Notes: generated by a model from the sequence alone, not told the origin. DNA of 26,208 nucleotides from Peptoniphilus_A hominis (GCF_040096015.1 NZ_JBBMFO010000029.1:1-26208), one strand, 5' to 3'; positions 8,584 to 17,025 are shown, numbered from the stretch's first letter. Numbers and translations are program-made.

Positions 8584-9567
8584 TTATCCTCCAATTAAAG
8601 CTTGGTCAAAGGCAAACAAGGCTTCGTTTATTTCAAAGATGTTATAATTTTTTCTTTCGATAAAATACTCAATTATTACGTCAAACTTGCTGCTTCTTGT
8701 GAGGGCATAGCCTGCTTTTCCTATTAAATCTTCCATCTCATCCTTATTCAGTTCCAATGCCAAGGCAAAAGCTATTGCTGTGTTCTTTGAGGGGCGATAG
8801 TCGGGATTGTTTTTGATTTTGGAAAAAAGCTTTCTGTCAATATTTGCCTTTTTATAAATTTCAGGGTCCGTCTTGCCGGACTTGTCTATGAGTCTTAATA
8901 AGGTCTTAGAGAATCCTTCATCCAAATTTTTTAAAATGTCCTCTATACTTTCACTGTTTTGTATAAGAGATGCCATCTTGTCAGCCTCAAAATTATATTT
9001 TCTATAAAAGGAGCCTATGTATTCTTCATTTATTTTTTCTTCCACGTAATTTTCTGAAATATATTCTTTTACCGACTGAAAGAGTTTTTTTGACAATGAA
9101 AAGGCGTCCTTTGAAAAGACTGCAAGGTAGATGTGCATTTCGTTTTTTAATAAAAATTCGCTCACTTCTTTAATGACACTTTGAAGCGCCAAGTCATTTG
9201 GATATCCACAGGTTCCTGTTCCGATCAAAGGCATGGCTAAGGAGTCGCAGCCCTTTTCTTTTGCCAAATTTAAAGAGTTTTTAATGCAGGCTGAAAGTAT
9301 TTCTCCTTCTCCCTTATATCCACCTTCCCAAGTTGGAGTTGAAGTGTGGATTACATATTTTGCCTTTAAATTATATGCAGGCGTAATAAAGGCTTTGCCA
9401 AAGGGTATATCGCCGATCTTCTTTCTTGCAATGAGAAGCTCCGACCCTGCACCCTTGTGGATCTCACTATCTACTCCACCACCTACTATTGGCTTAGGGT
9501 TTGCCGTATTTACAATTGCATCCACTTTCATGTTTACTATGCTGTTTCTCACTATTTCAAATGGCAT
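8584..9567 (-). CDS. Macro-domain protein with C-terminal HTH-like domain
   Basis: 327 residues from the chosen start. Residues 1 to about 170 form a macro domain that binds ADP-ribose: VDAIVNTANP, the GGGVDSEIHKGAG loop and the PLIGTGTCGYP loop are all present, so it may hydrolyse ADP-ribose from proteins or bind it. Residues from about 220 on form a separate helical domain (FSKTLLRLIDKSG, NIDRKLFSKIKNN, NEALFAFDQALIG) that resembles an XRE-type helix-turn-helix and is commonly attached to macro domains in Firmicutes. The frame is open 23 codons further upstream (to 9636), but AAAGGAG 7 bases before the ATG at 9567 (MPFEIVRN) decides the start. It pairs with the VWA gene downstream. Substrate unknown. 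Confidence 0.88.
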   Translation of the reverse strand: MPFEIVRNSIVNMKVDAIVNTANPKPIVGGGVDSEIHKGAGSELLIARKKIGDIPFGKAFITPAYNLKAKYVIHTSTPTWEGGYKGEGEILSACIKNSLNLAKEKGCDSLAMPLIGTGTCGYPNDLALQSVIKEVSEFLLKNEMHIYLAVFSKDAFSLSKKLFQSVKEYISENYVEEKINEEYIGSFYRKYNFEADKMASLIQNSESIEDILKNLDEGFSKTLLRLIDKSGKTDPEIYKKANIDRKLFSKIKNNPDYRPSKNTAIAFALALELNKDEMEDLIGKAGYALTRSSKFDVIIEYFIERKNYNIFEINEALFAFDQALIGG

Positions 9568-9724
9568 TAGTAACTCCTTTCTATATTTTATAAAAGTGTG
9601 TGAATTTTTGATGTGCCTAGACAATATAGAAGACATTTAAGCTCCCTCTTGGCATTCACAATTAGACCAAGCTGCACCTATCTATCACTTAAAAATATTC
9701 CCAATATCAACAATAGTCCCAAAT

Positions 9725-9761
9725 AAAAAAGCCTATGAATTTAAACTCATAGGCTTTTTTT
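9725..9761 (-). terminator. Terminator of the DsrE-like gene
   Basis: AAAAAAGCCTATGA (9725-9738) pairs perfectly with TCATAGGCTTTTTT (9747-9760) around an 8-base loop, with T-runs in both directions. It ends the gene at 9830-10153 and could act on either strand. The stretch between it and the macro gene (9640-9724) shows nothing else convincing. Confidence 0.9.
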
Positions 9762-9829
9762 CATTTAAAGACTCCCTAAATCAGTTTTCTAAAATCCCTA
9801 ATTAATAAGCCTTTGGGCAGAATCTTTTT

Positions 9830-10153
9830 TTAAAGTCTTATATAAGCGTAACCTTCGTTTTGGAGCCTTACTATTTTTGTAATAACCAAATCTTCTACTT
9901 TGATTTCAGCAGGTATTAATTCCTTTGAAAGGCGATTTTCTTCCAAGGCTTTCTTTCCAATAGTTATGTTTACTTTTGGATTGCCAAGTACACCATGGAA
10001 ATCAACTCCAGAATATCTGTTGAAAAGTGATGCAGCTTTTGCCATTGCAATTATTTCAACTTGTATATCATCAAAATTGTCTAGTAAATCTCTAACATTA
10101 GATAATACAGCTTCCCATTTGTCCGCTTCAACTACATGAAAAATTACCTTCAT
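9830..10153 (-). CDS. DsrE/DsrF-like family protein
   Basis: A 107-residue single-domain cytoplasmic protein. The pattern MKVIFHVVEADKW, then VEIIAMAKA, then VNITIGKKALEEN matches the compact DsrE/F-like fold, whose members take part in sulfur relay or are of unknown function. The Cys used for sulfur transfer in DsrE/TusD is absent (there is no Cys at all), so classic sulfur transfer is unlikely. The frame is open to a GTG at 10162, but AAGGAG lies 8 bases before the ATG at 10153, which I chose. It follows murJ by 71 bases and may be read through from it. Its own promoter is not clear, and a strong terminator lies downstream. The function is not known. Confidence 0.75.
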   Translation of the reverse strand: MKVIFHVVEADKWEAVLSNVRDLLDNFDDIQVEIIAMAKAASLFNRYSGVDFHGVLGNPKVNITIGKKALEENRLSKELIPAEIKVEDLVITKIVRLQNEGYAYIRL

Positions 10154-10224
10154 ATATATCACTCCTTATTAACTAATATTTTACACTATTAAAGAGGAAA
10201 ATAAAAGGCAAATTCCTATTTTAG

Positions 10225-11724
10225 CTATTTCTTAAATATTAATTTCAAAAGCTCTCTTATCTCGTCAACCCTAAATGCGATTAATAAAACAAGGTAAATT
10301 AAGCCTGCAATAATTATAGAAATAAGAAGAGATAAATTTATTCCAAAGCTTTTTATTAAAATATTGTAGAAAAATTTTGAGCCAAGTGCCATAACAGCTG
10401 ATGCCACAGTTATTTTTATGACATTTGTAAAAAGTTTCTTGTTAAATACATTTCCAATTAATTTAATTGATGAAAGGTAAAGGGCAAGGGCTCCAACTAA
10501 AAAAGAAATTGAAGTTGCAAGGGCAATTCCCCTTATCCCCATTAGTTTTGAAAGTAAAAGGGCAAGGACGACATTAATTCCTACTATTAAAACAGAATTT
10601 ATGACAGGAGTTTTGTTGTCGCCAAGGGAATAAAAAACTCTTGAAATAATTTCACGGACTCCAATACCAATTACACCAAAGGCAAAGAAGGATAAAACTG
10701 TGGCAGTGATCCTTGCGTCATCAACAGAAAATTCTCCCCCCACAAATAAAAGATTTACAATTGGAAAGGAAAAAATGTATAGACCAAAGGCTGCAGGCAC
10801 AACAAGTAGTAGCATATTTGAAAGACCTTCTGAAAGTGCAGACTTTAAGTTTACATAGTCCTTTTTTGAACCAAAGTTGGCAAGCTTAGGATAAGTAGCA
10901 GTTATAATTGATGTGACAACTATACCTGTTACAAAACTTTGAAGCTTGTAGGCGTAATTTAAAATAGAAATTCCGCCAGCGTAGGCTCCCGATGCAAGGG
11001 AACGAGAAATCATAAAGTTAATTTCAATTGCTGAAGTTGAAATTAAAATTGGAAGGATGGAGACGAACATTGCCTTCATGTCTTCATTGAAGTCAACTTT
11101 TAGTCTGTGTCTGTAGCCAAGTTTTTTAATTGGCAAAATAAAAATCCCATATTGCAAAACAAAGGCAAGTAAAATTCCTATTGCAAGATAATTTATGCCA
11201 AGATTTCTTGATATTGCCATGGCCCCAATTAAAATCACATTCATTAAGATTGAATGGAGGACTGAAGTTATAAATTTTTCATGAATTTGTAGATAGGCCT
11301 TAAAAATTGAGCTCACAGCCGTAACAGCTATGGAGAGCATGGCAACTCTTGAAACAAAAATTGCCGTCTCAAGCTTTTCGCCTTCAAAACCTTCAGCCAT
11401 TAACTTTACAAGAGGTCTTGCAAAGTTAATTGAAAGAATAGTCACAATCACAAAGACAATTAAAATAATATTGGAAAGATTTGCTGTAAAAGCATCGGCT
11501 TTTTTCTTGTCCTCTCTCTCCTTTATCTTGTCATACATGGGTATGTAGCCATTGGCAACAGCGCCGCTAATGACATTGGTAAAGGTCATTGGAAGTTGGA
11601 AGGCAATTAGAAAAATATCTGCCACCATGCCAACACCAAAAAAGTATGCCAGGGCCTTTTCCCTCAAAAGTCCAAAGATTTTTGAGACAATTGTAATCAC
11701 CATTAATATATATGAAGTCTTCAT
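10225..11724 (-). CDS. murJ: Lipid II flippase MurJ (MviN family)
   Basis: An integral membrane protein of 499 residues with about 14 hydrophobic segments, the usual size and layout of MurJ, which flips lipid II across the membrane for peptidoglycan synthesis. The N-terminus shows the family pattern: KIFGLLREKALAYFFG, then ADIFLIAFQLP, then SGAVANGYIPMY. The conserved FYSLGDNKTPV segment follows in the second half. Two ATG codons are adjacent (11727 and 11724). AAAGGAG is 2 bases from the first and 5 from the second, so the second is preferred. Two sigma-A-like promoters (11767-11795 and 11861-11889) precede it. It could in principle be another MOP-superfamily exporter, but the motifs favour MurJ. 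Confidence 0.9.
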   Translation of the reverse strand: MKTSYILMVITIVSKIFGLLREKALAYFFGVGMVADIFLIAFQLPMTFTNVISGAVANGYIPMYDKIKEREDKKKADAFTANLSNIILIVFVIVTILSINFARPLVKLMAEGFEGEKLETAIFVSRVAMLSIAVTAVSSIFKAYLQIHEKFITSVLHSILMNVILIGAMAISRNLGINYLAIGILLAFVLQYGIFILPIKKLGYRHRLKVDFNEDMKAMFVSILPILISTSAIEINFMISRSLASGAYAGGISILNYAYKLQSFVTGIVVTSIITATYPKLANFGSKKDYVNLKSALSEGLSNMLLLVVPAAFGLYIFSFPIVNLLFVGGEFSVDDARITATVLSFFAFGVIGIGVREIISRVFYSLGDNKTPVINSVLIVGINVVLALLLSKLMGIRGIALATSISFLVGALALYLSSIKLIGNVFNKKLFTNVIKITVASAVMALGSKFFYNILIKSFGINLSLLISIIIAGLIYLVLLIAFRVDEIRELLKLIFKK

Positions 11725-11740
11725 CATTTCTCCTTTAAAT

Positions 11741-11765
11741 AAAAAACTCGGGTTTGACCCCAAGT
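11741..11765 (-). terminator. Terminator-like hairpin in the murJ leader
   Basis: On the minus strand ACTTGGG (11765-11759) pairs with CCCGAGT (11752-11746), with one G-T pair, around a 6-base loop, and TTTTTT follows. It lies 21 bases before the murJ start. RNA begun at the distal promoter would contain it, whereas RNA begun at the proximal promoter (start near 11760) would lack most of the first arm. It may therefore attenuate only the distal transcript; this is inference. Confidence 0.5.
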
Positions 11766-11766
11766 A

Positions 11767-11795
11767 ATTATATATTTATTTAATTTTATTTACAA
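11767..11795 (-). promoter_or_regulatory. Proximal murJ promoter
   Basis: On the minus strand the -35 TTGTAA (11790-11795) and -10 TATAAT (11767-11772) are 17 bases apart. The predicted start is near 11760, giving a short leader. Confidence 0.65.
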
Positions 11796-11853
11796 GTTTT
11801 ATTGATTCAGTTCTTTTGATTATCTTCTTTTGAATAGCACTCATAAAATTTTT

Positions 11854-11952
11854 AGCTTCGATTATACTGGAAATAAAAATTTTTTTCAATATCATTTCGA
11901 CTATACTCGAAATCTTCTGCTATTTTTGATTTATTTCTTGTATAGTCGAAGC
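11854..11952. repeat. Three copies of an operator-like motif around the distal murJ promoter
   Basis: The motif TTCGAYTATACnnGAAAT occurs twice on the plus strand (from 11857 and 11897) and once on the minus strand (11950 downward). The middle copy, TTCGACTATACTCGAA, is itself a TTCGA/TCGAA inverted repeat. The first copy overlaps the -10 box of the distal promoter, and the other two lie just upstream of its -35 box. This is the layout of a repressor or activator binding array. The regulator is not identifiable here. Confidence 0.5.
11861..11889 (-). promoter_or_regulatory. Distal murJ promoter
   Basis: On the minus strand the -35 TTGAAA (11884-11889) and -10 TATAAT (11861-11866) are 17 bases apart, close to consensus. 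The start is predicted near 11854, about 130 bases before murJ, with the leader hairpin at 11741-11765 in between. Confidence 0.75.
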
Positions 11953-11969
11953 CGTAAAAATTTATTAAA

Positions 11970-12016
11970 TAAAAAAGTGATGCTAAAAATAAAATTAATT
12001 ATCCTTAACATCACTT
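11970..12016 (-). terminator. Terminator of the two-component/ABC operon
   Basis: AAGTGATG (11975-11982) pairs with CATCACTT (12009-12016), extended inward by a TAA/TTA pairing. On the minus strand TTTTTTATTT follows. It lies 9 bases after the stop of the small membrane protein gene. Confidence 0.8.
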
Positions 12017-12024
12017 AAAATAAA

Positions 12025-12282
12025 TTATATTAAACTGTTAATAAACATGACCAGCGGAAATATTATAATTAAAAGAAAATTTAATATTCCAAATAGAATA
12101 GATTTTTCTTTAATTGCAAAGACAAGACCAATAATGCCAATAATCCTACAGATAAATAAACTGGTAAGACCTGTCGGCCTTAAATTTGTAAAATTTTCAA
12201 AAAAATCTACTGGGAGTAAATATGAAATTATAAAAATCAAAACTCCTGTGACAAATAAATACTTGCTAAGGCTTTTTTTCAT
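12025..12282 (-). CDS. Small hydrophobic membrane protein
   Basis: 85 residues with about three membrane segments (roughly residues 7-24, 42-57 and 61-83) separated by a short polar stretch around FFENFTNLRPTG. I do not recognise the family. The ribosome site AGGAGG overlaps the stop codon of the permease gene (gap of 9 bases), so it is translated from the same mRNA and is the last gene before the terminator. Its place suggests an accessory to the ABC transporter or the sensor kinase, but nothing in the sequence proves that. Confidence 0.75.
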   Translation of the reverse strand: MKKSLSKYLFVTGVLIFIISYLLPVDFFENFTNLRPTGLTSLFICRIIGIIGLVFAIKEKSILFGILNFLLIIIFPLVMFINSLI

Positions 12283-12291
12283 GACTACCTC

Positions 12292-14760
12292 CTAATCAAA
12301 TCCTCTTATCAAATCAATGGGATCGATCTTTAAAATATTTTTCAAAGATAAGTTGTAGATTAATATATTTATACCATAAATCAAAATGGCAAAAGCAAGG
12401 AAATATTTATATTCAAAATATGATAATAAAATTTTCATATCCATTGTTGGCGATATTTTTGCAATTATAAATAAAGCAGCAAAACTTACTGCTAAAACTA
12501 TTGCTAGAGATTTGATTTCTTCTAATATGAAGTCTCTTGTATATTTATATTTTAGCTCTTCCTCATCTATTCCACAAGAAATTAAAGATCCAATTTCTTT
12601 TTTTCTTGCCATTAAACTTAAATTAATAGAAGAATATCCATTAGTTACATTTAAAATAAAAATTATACTTGCAATAGAAATTATCATAAGGCCAAAAGTT
12701 TTTACGTCTTTCATGCGATTTGCTTCTACATCTTTGCTTGTAGTTAAATTATAAGTTTCATTGTAAGCAATGGATGAATCTAATCTCTCTTTAACTTCAT
12801 TCTTTATATCGTCTAACTTATTTTCATCAACTTGCATTGAGAGTTCATAGGTGTTTCTTCTCAAGTCATTATTGTTTTTTAAATAATATTTATTCCATTC
12901 ATCTAAAAGTTTAAAATATGTGTCAAAGTCAACATATAAATACACATCGAAGGGTAGCCTTCTCTGCCTAAAGTCCTTAGTGTCATCAATTAATTTATCT
13001 ACTTTGATTGAATAATTATAATTTTCCTCTTCTGTTATAGAGTAGTTTAAACTATTTATATTTTTAAAATATTTTGTTGTCTCTGATCCATCAATAGGTG
13101 CATTTGGATTAACTTGGACCCTATTTAATAGCAAAACTTCTCCCTTTTTACCACCTATTTTTTCAAAAGTTTGGTCATCTAAAGCCGTTATAATTCCGTC
13201 GAGATAAAAATCTTCGTCATTATCATAATATTTACTCATTTTTTCATCTAAATTAAGAGATCTAAACTCATCTGAATAATTTTGCTCCTTACTAAGAGAA
13301 ATATATTTTTCAGTTGAAAGAAATGCTCTGTCATTTTCTGTAGTATTCATTATATCTTTTAAGACATTTGGAATTCCTGCTTCATTTGAATGGATTAGTA
13401 TATTAATATTCGTATTATAAATGTAAGTATTCTTCAACCTATTATACTTTGCCATAGAGAGAACTATCAAAAAAATTGAGACAATTATCATTCCAATGGC
13501 AGAAATATATCTTTGAGAAGAAATAGTTTTTAAATTATTTATCTTTAATTCCTTCCAAATTTCTTTATTTCTCTTTAGTTTTATACTTTTGTCATTAAAG
13601 TTACCCTTTATACCATCAATTATATTTATCCTTGCGATTTTTTTAGCTGGAGCAAATATTGCTATGAAAATTATAAAAAAGCAAATTAATAAAACTACAA
13701 GTGAAAGGCTTGGCGAAAATTCTATATACTTGTACTTTTCCTCTTCCTCTACAATCCTTTGAAGACCAAGATAGAGGAGGTTGATTCCCCCATATCCGAA
13801 AACATGTCCCATAACTATTGGTAGAAGTGAAATTTTTAATCCATCTTTTAAAAGCAATTTATAAATTTGATAATCTGTTGAACCAATGGACTTGTACATT
13901 GAAATTTCTCTTATCTTTCTTAGTCCCCAAACTGTAAAAATATTTTTTACAAAAAATATAAAAATAAGGATTGTAGCAAATATTAAAATAGAGTCTACAA
14001 TCACCTGCCTATTTTGTTGTAAAAGACTTCCATCAACATTATAGTAATCTTTCATTATTTCGCTAAATTCTAGTTCTACTTTATCTTTATTCAAGGCAGA
14101 TGCAAGATTTTTTTCTAAATTCTCTTTATTACTATAGGCTTTTCTAAAATTATCAAATCTTACAAAGCTATTAGTTTTTGCACCCTTTGGTATGACAGTA
14201 GAAGCATAAAAAATCTTCATATTTTCATTGTAAAGATTTCTTGTTAGACCACTTATTACATATTCTTTGCAATTTTTTCTTATAAATTCTTCATCCTTAG
14301 TAACACTTGAAACTGCTTTTATTTGTTTTCCATCAACCAATCTATTTCCAAATTCTACTTTTATCTTATCGCCAATTTTTAAATTTTCTTTTTTTGCAAG
14401 ACTTTTTGGTATGGTAATTTCGTTATCTTTTGTAGCAAAACTTCCCTCTTTTAACATATTATCTTCTAACATCTTGTTAAAAGCTTGGTCTGTATAATTT
14501 ATCACTAAGACATTTTGAGATAGCTTGGCAGAATCATTTTCTACTGCAACTTCTCCCACTTCTTTAATGTTTTTTATTTCTTTTAATTTACTTGAGTCAC
14601 CAGAAACCGTATCAGGCATAATTTTAGCATCATAAATTGATCTGTTCCTAAAATATTCATAATCGAACTTATTATTTACATATCCAAAGTAAACACAAAA
14701 TGTAAAGAAAATTGCAGTTATAAAAAGTGAAAGTGAGATTGAGATATTTTTCTTATTCAT
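12292..14760 (-). CDS. ABC transporter permease, FtsX/MacB-type with two FtsX domains
   Basis: 822 residues with about eight membrane segments in two sets: one near residue 10-30, three between 255 and 375, one near 420-440, and three between 690 and 810. Each set encloses an extracellular domain of roughly 220-250 residues. Cytoplasmic FtsX signatures are LRKIREISMYKSIGS and ARKKEIGSLISCGID. It should pair with the ATPase encoded just upstream. Such permeases act on peptides or lipoproteins at the outer face of the membrane, typically in resistance or sensing of antimicrobial peptides, rather than as simple importers. The ATG at 14760 is preferred to that at 14769, because GGGAG lies 9 bases before the former and touches the latter. 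It overlaps the ATPase gene by 8 bases. Substrate unknown. Confidence 0.88.
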   Translation of the reverse strand: MNKKNISISLSLFITAIFFTFCVYFGYVNNKFDYEYFRNRSIYDAKIMPDTVSGDSSKLKEIKNIKEVGEVAVENDSAKLSQNVLVINYTDQAFNKMLEDNMLKEGSFATKDNEITIPKSLAKKENLKIGDKIKVEFGNRLVDGKQIKAVSSVTKDEEFIRKNCKEYVISGLTRNLYNENMKIFYASTVIPKGAKTNSFVRFDNFRKAYSNKENLEKNLASALNKDKVELEFSEIMKDYYNVDGSLLQQNRQVIVDSILIFATILIFIFFVKNIFTVWGLRKIREISMYKSIGSTDYQIYKLLLKDGLKISLLPIVMGHVFGYGGINLLYLGLQRIVEEEEKYKYIEFSPSLSLVVLLICFFIIFIAIFAPAKKIARINIIDGIKGNFNDKSIKLKRNKEIWKELKINNLKTISSQRYISAIGMIIVSIFLIVLSMAKYNRLKNTYIYNTNINILIHSNEAGIPNVLKDIMNTTENDRAFLSTEKYISLSKEQNYSDEFRSLNLDEKMSKYYDNDEDFYLDGIITALDDQTFEKIGGKKGEVLLLNRVQVNPNAPIDGSETTKYFKNINSLNYSITEEENYNYSIKVDKLIDDTKDFRQRRLPFDVYLYVDFDTYFKLLDEWNKYYLKNNNDLRRNTYELSMQVDENKLDDIKNEVKERLDSSIAYNETYNLTTSKDVEANRMKDVKTFGLMIISIASIIFILNVTNGYSSINLSLMARKKEIGSLISCGIDEEELKYKYTRDFILEEIKSLAIVLAVSFAALFIIAKISPTMDMKILLSYFEYKYFLAFAILIYGINILIYNLSLKNILKIDPIDLIRGFD

Positions 14761-15433
14761 TTTTCTCATCTCCCACTACTTTCCCATCCACTATTGTTAT
14801 TACTCTTTCTGCTTCTAAAGCTATGGACTCGTCATGGGTGATTACTATAATTGTCTGTTTTAAAGTCCTATTAAAATATTTTAAAATTTCAATTATTTCT
14901 CTTGAATTTTCTCTGTCTAAGTTTCCTGTTGGCTCATCAGCAAGTACAAGTGACGGAGAATAGATAAGACTCCTTGCTATGGCAACCCTTTGTTGTTGAC
15001 CACCTGATAATTCACTTGGGAAGGAATCCAACTTGTCCGCTATTCCTAGTTTTCTAACTATATCTAAAAAGAAATCCTCATTGATTTTTCTCTTATCAAG
15101 CTTTAGGGGTAACTCAATGTTATGCCTAACTGTTAAATTGGGAATCAAATTATAAAATTGATAAATTAAACCTACTTTTCTCCTCCTAAAGAGCGCTAAT
15201 TCTTTTGATGTATATTTTGAGATGTCATTACCATCTATAAATATTTTTCCAGAACTTGGATTGTCCACACCACCTAACAAGTGAAGAAGAGTTGACTTGC
15301 CTGATCCGCTTGGTCCAACAATTGCAATAAATTCTCCTTTTTCTATTTTTAAATTAACATCATCAATTGCCCTTACAAGATTTTCTCCACTTCCATAAGT
15401 TTTTGATAAATTTTCAGTTCTAACAATTTCCAT
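14753..15433 (-). CDS. ABC transporter ATP-binding protein (LolD/MacB/BceA class)
   Basis: 226 residues, the standard size for this class. Walker A is GPSGSGKS at residues 40-47, the Q-loop lies in IYQFYNL, the signature is LSGGQQQR, Walker B is LVLADEPTGNLD and the switch His is in VITHD. The DEPTGNLD form and the short length are typical of ATPases that power FtsX-like permeases. The start ATG follows GGGAGGT. It is 47 bases after the histidine kinase stop, with no clear promoter between them, so it is probably cotranscribed with the two-component genes and is likely one of their regulatory targets. Confidence 0.93.
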   Translation of the reverse strand: MEIVRTENLSKTYGSGENLVRAIDDVNLKIEKGEFIAIVGPSGSGKSTLLHLLGGVDNPSSGKIFIDGNDISKYTSKELALFRRRKVGLIYQFYNLIPNLTVRHNIELPLKLDKRKINEDFFLDIVRKLGIADKLDSFPSELSGGQQQRVAIARSLIYSPSLVLADEPTGNLDRENSREIIEILKYFNRTLKQTIIVITHDESIALEAERVITIVDGKVVGDEKNE

Positions 15434-15480
15434 ATGTACCTCCCTCTATTTGTCTCAATAATAAAGGGTTAAAATGACTT

Positions 15481-16344
15481 TTAAGTGACATTGTAAAATT
15501 TAATTTTAAAAATCGCACCATCTTTTCCATTTTTTACAGATATATCTCCATTGTTTGCCTCAATAATTGATTTTGCCATAGCAAGGCCTATGCCAAAGCC
15601 CTTAGAGTCAGGACTCTTGTAAAATCTTTCAAATATTTTTTTGAGGTTTTCTTCTTTAATACCTCCGCCGTCATCTTCAATTATTATCTCTGTGTAAATT
15701 GGATTTTTATTTGTAGAAATTTTAATTTTTGTAAGACCATCAAGGCTCAAGGCATTCTTTATAATATTTATTAGGGCTTCAGAGATCCAATAGTAATCGA
15801 CTTTTATCTCATAATCTTCGTAGTCACAAATAACTTTTACCTTTTTCTCATCAATGGATTTTCTTAAAATATCCAAAACATAGTCAAGTATTTCTGAAAT
15901 CAAAACTTCTCTCTTCTCCATCTTATCTATATTTGCATCAAGACTAGATAGCTTTAACAAAATATCAGCAAGAGAGTTAAGCCTTTCAAGTTGAAGCTCA
16001 AGCCCTTCAATCTCTTTTTTATTATCTTCAGTTTTATCAATTGTTTCCAAGTCAAAAACCATTGAGGTAATTGGAGTTTTTATTTGATGGGCAATATCCT
16101 CTAGGTTTTGTGTTTGCTTTTTTGAGTTTTTTTCTACTAATTCTCTAGCTTCAACAAGTTCTATAAAAATCTTATAAATCTTGTCTTCCAGTATTGAAAA
16201 GTCATCTTGAGTCATAGGAATCGAATAATTTTTTTCTCCCAGCCTATCTATTAAATTCTCAAGTTCTTTTATTCTCTTTTTCTCTCTTGTTTTCAAAAAA
16301 TAATATAGAGCAAATAAACTCACAAAGTAAAATAAATAAATCAT
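15481..16344 (-). CDS. Sensor histidine kinase
   Basis: 287 residues. The H-box is LEDIAHQIKTPITS with His86, followed by the N-box (EALINIIKNAL), the G1 box (IIEDDGGGI), the F-box (IFERFYKS) and the G2 box (GFGIGLAMA). Only one membrane segment is evident (residues about 2-17), leaving practically no extracellular sensor, followed by a coiled linker. The kinase therefore probably senses inside the membrane or through another protein, such as the adjacent ABC transporter, as in the Bce-type systems. Its ATG overlaps the response regulator stop (ATGA), so the two are translationally coupled. Confidence 0.92.
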   Translation of the reverse strand: MIYLFYFVSLFALYYFLKTREKKRIKELENLIDRLGEKNYSIPMTQDDFSILEDKIYKIFIELVEARELVEKNSKKQTQNLEDIAHQIKTPITSMVFDLETIDKTEDNKKEIEGLELQLERLNSLADILLKLSSLDANIDKMEKREVLISEILDYVLDILRKSIDEKKVKVICDYEDYEIKVDYYWISEALINIIKNALSLDGLTKIKISTNKNPIYTEIIIEDDGGGIKEENLKKIFERFYKSPDSKGFGIGLAMAKSIIEANNGDISVKNGKDGAIFKIKFYNVT

Positions 16345-16991
16345 CAGTCCATCCTATAACCTATTCCACGGATTGTCTTAATAATGTCTCTGTCACTTTT
16401 ATCTCTAATTCTTTTTATAGTGGCAGTTAGTGTATTGTCATTGACAAACTTTTCTCTTCTATCCCAAAATCTCTCAAGCAAAAATTCTCGAGTAAAAATT
16501 CTATTGGGATTATTTATAAATAGATTCATAACTTCAAATTCTAGCGCTGTTAAATCAAGTTTCTCATCTTTATAATAAAAACATCCTTCATTTTTATTTA
16601 GGCTTAGATCTTTAAAGCTAATAAAATCATCTTTTACAAGAGCAGTCCTTAGAGTCTTGTCAATCCTGGCTCTTAAAATAGCTAGTTTAAAAGGCTTAGT
16701 AATATAATCATCTGCTCCATTGTCAAGAGCTCTCACGATAAATTTCTCATCATTTTTTACTGTAGTTATTATTACTCTAACATTATTTTCTCTTAAAGTA
16801 TTCAACAAACCGATTCCATCATTATCGGGCAAATTTATGTCCAAGATCGCCAAGTCAAAAGAATTGTTTATTTTTATCTTTGCTTCTTCAAAGTTTTTAC
16901 AAGTTTCTACCTCAAAATCATTTTTTGACAAGTAAGACTCAATGCCACTTGATAAAATTTCATCGTCTTCTATTAAAATTATCTTTTTCAT
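16344..16991 (-). CDS. Response regulator, OmpR/PhoB family
   Basis: 215 residues. The receiver domain has the acidic pair Asp9-Asp10, the phospho-acceptor Asp51 in LAILDINLPDNDG, Thr77 and Lys99 in ITKPF. A C-terminal winged helix (about residues 125-213) contains the TALEFEVMNLFINNP and RTIRGIGYRMD-like pattern (KTIRGIGYRM). It is the first gene of a five-gene unit with the kinase, ABC ATPase, permease and small membrane protein, and probably activates that unit. The ribosome site is GGTGAT, 5 bases before the ATG. Confidence 0.94.
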   Translation of the reverse strand: MKKIILIEDDEILSSGIESYLSKNDFEVETCKNFEEAKIKINNSFDLAILDINLPDNDGIGLLNTLRENNVRVIITTVKNDEKFIVRALDNGADDYITKPFKLAILRARIDKTLRTALVKDDFISFKDLSLNKNEGCFYYKDEKLDLTALEFEVMNLFINNPNRIFTREFLLERFWDRREKFVNDNTLTATIKRIRDKSDRDIIKTIRGIGYRMD

Positions 16992-17019
16992 TTAATCACC
17001 AACACAATCTTGTAAACAA

Positions 17020-17025
17020 ATTCTA
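17020..17025 (-). promoter_or_regulatory. Possible promoter of the two-component/ABC operon
   Basis: On the minus strand an extended -10 (TGATAGAAT) lies about 30 bases before the response regulator start. The -35 region at 17 bases (TTCTTT) is poor, which fits a promoter that needs an activator. Confidence 0.4.

Noticed and set aside
9233..9640. 135-codon plus-strand frame opposite the macro-domain gene
   Set aside because: It is antisense to a clearly conserved domain, with no ribosome site and no recognisable product.
11854..11952. CRISPR-like repeats
   Set aside because: Only three short, partly inverted copies with unequal spacing; no array elsewhere and no cas genes.
11830..12018. 62-codon plus-strand frame upstream of murJ
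   Set aside because: It spans the distal murJ promoter, the repeats and a terminator, and has no ribosome site.
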